DNA of 64,000 nt, taken from Chromobacterium haemolyticum. Lineage in GTDB: Bacteria; Pseudomonadota; Gammaproteobacteria; Burkholderiales; Chromobacteriaceae. A program made the translations under genes and the position numbers. The notes beneath the pieces are model-generated. The model saw only the letters and a program-made list of their open reading frames with translations. It searched no databases and was not told where the DNA came from. The stretch is from assembly GCF_002081825.1 (NCBI RefSeq), contig NZ_MUKU01000008.1, positions 1 to 64,000 on the forward strand, given 5' to 3'. Positions 63,738-64,000 of the stretch are shown here, piece after piece. The stretch's first letter is position 1, and each line of letters opens with the position of its first letter.

Positions 63738-64000
63738 ATGTACGACTGCCTGCAAGATAGCTATACCGATTTCTCTTTTGCCAATTTCGACGCCGTGGGA
63801 AGACCTCGCCCCCTTTGCGGCAGCCTGAGCGCCTCTCCGCTCACGCCGGCCGACGCCCCCGCTCTGCAACAGCTGGCGGATTTCGCCCATGAACTGGGCT
63901 ACGAACTGGAACGCAACGGCGAACAGCTGACCGTGCGGGATATTTCGCTAGTGGACGCGCTCAGCATCAACGCCCGCTTTGGCGGCGAACTGCTGATCAG
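63738..64000 (+). CDS. Unrecognised protein, 5' part only (cut by the window end)
   Basis: The frame is open from ATG 63738 to the window end (87 codons). It begins MYDCLQDSYTDFSFANFDAVG and continues with Pro/Leu-rich sequence, then LADFAHELGYELERNGEQL. A GGAG ribosome site sits 6 bp upstream. I do not recognise the family, and the visible part shows no signal peptide, membrane helix or SAM-binding motif. The long leader with two SAM-II-type elements suggests that it, or a gene further downstream in the same transcript, is tied to methionine or S-adenosylmethionine metabolism. Confidence 0.6.
   Translation, partial: MYDCLQDSYTDFSFANFDAVGRPRPLCGSLSASPLTPADAPALQQLADFAHELGYELERNGEQLTVRDISLVDALSINARFGGELLI

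Noticed and set aside
1-64000. tRNA, rRNA or complete insertion sequence
   Set aside because: None was recognised on either strand; the mobile features are all small non-coding inverted-repeat elements.

Overview
The window is a dense, GC-rich bacterial chromosome segment, most probably from a Chromobacterium-type member of the Neisseriales (Betaproteobacteria). The reasons are a LecB/CV-IIL-type lectin gene, the uvrA | YajR-like MFS | ssb arrangement, an rnfB-like gene followed directly by nth, a pcnB-folK-dNK-panB-panC-panD run, and protein sequences of proteobacterial type throughout. This assignment is inference; no rRNA gene is present. I saw no tRNA genes, CRISPR arrays, prophage or complete insertion sequences.

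Layout. 1-5.3 kb (all minus): a calcium-dependent lectin, a UshA-type 5'-nucleotidase lipoprotein, glnS and a Kdo hydroxylase. 5.6-13.6 kb: a YgiQ-type radical SAM protein, SelO, a 70-residue orphan protein, a GNAT acetyltransferase, a Cof-type HAD phosphatase, a tandem HD-GYP protein and a VOC protein. 13.7-18.6 kb: uvrA diverging from an MFS transporter and ssb. 18.6-23.5 kb: an AT-rich, repeat-bearing region leading to an orphan single-module NRPS (C-A-T-TE). 23.5-33 kb: small metabolic and regulatory genes (SUI1/YciH, thioredoxin-like, PhnB-like, MarR plus an isochorismatase-fold protein, bestrophin-like channel, LysR/SDR pair), then a large EAL phosphodiesterase. 33-46 kb: a Lys/Ala-rich exported protein, a GH84 glycosidase, a 1542-residue hybrid histidine kinase, a serine beta-lactamase-fold protein and a tightly overlapping four-gene ABC/LolA-like/outer-membrane operon. 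46-53 kb: PPK2, a phasin-like protein, and a LysR gene diverging from yjcH-actP-acs (acetate uptake and activation). 53.4-57.5 kb: rnfB-nth, a DegP/MucD protease, RraA and GFA. 57.7-62.4 kb (minus): panD, panC, panB, a deoxynucleoside kinase, folK and pcnB. 62.6-64 kb: a PolB-type exonuclease homologue that has lost its catalytic acids, then a long leader and the start of an unrecognised gene cut by the window end.

Most notable are two things outside the genes. First, the leader at 63.44-63.74 kb looks like two consecutive SAM-II-type riboswitch aptamers. The first is followed by an intrinsic terminator, and a promoter is placed so that transcription would begin just before its first stem. 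Second, the window carries at least eight copies or fragments of a ~145-bp terminal-inverted-repeat element (ends GAACsTGTTTACGATC). Two copies have apparent 3-bp target duplications and several abut stop codons. At least two other small inverted-repeat elements and a perfect 37-bp palindrome are also present.

Functionally the window is mainly housekeeping: DNA repair, translation, pantothenate and folate synthesis, acetate metabolism and envelope quality control. Accessory functions are laid over it: c-di-GMP and two-component signalling, a carbohydrate-binding lectin, an orphan NRPS and a dedicated envelope export operon.
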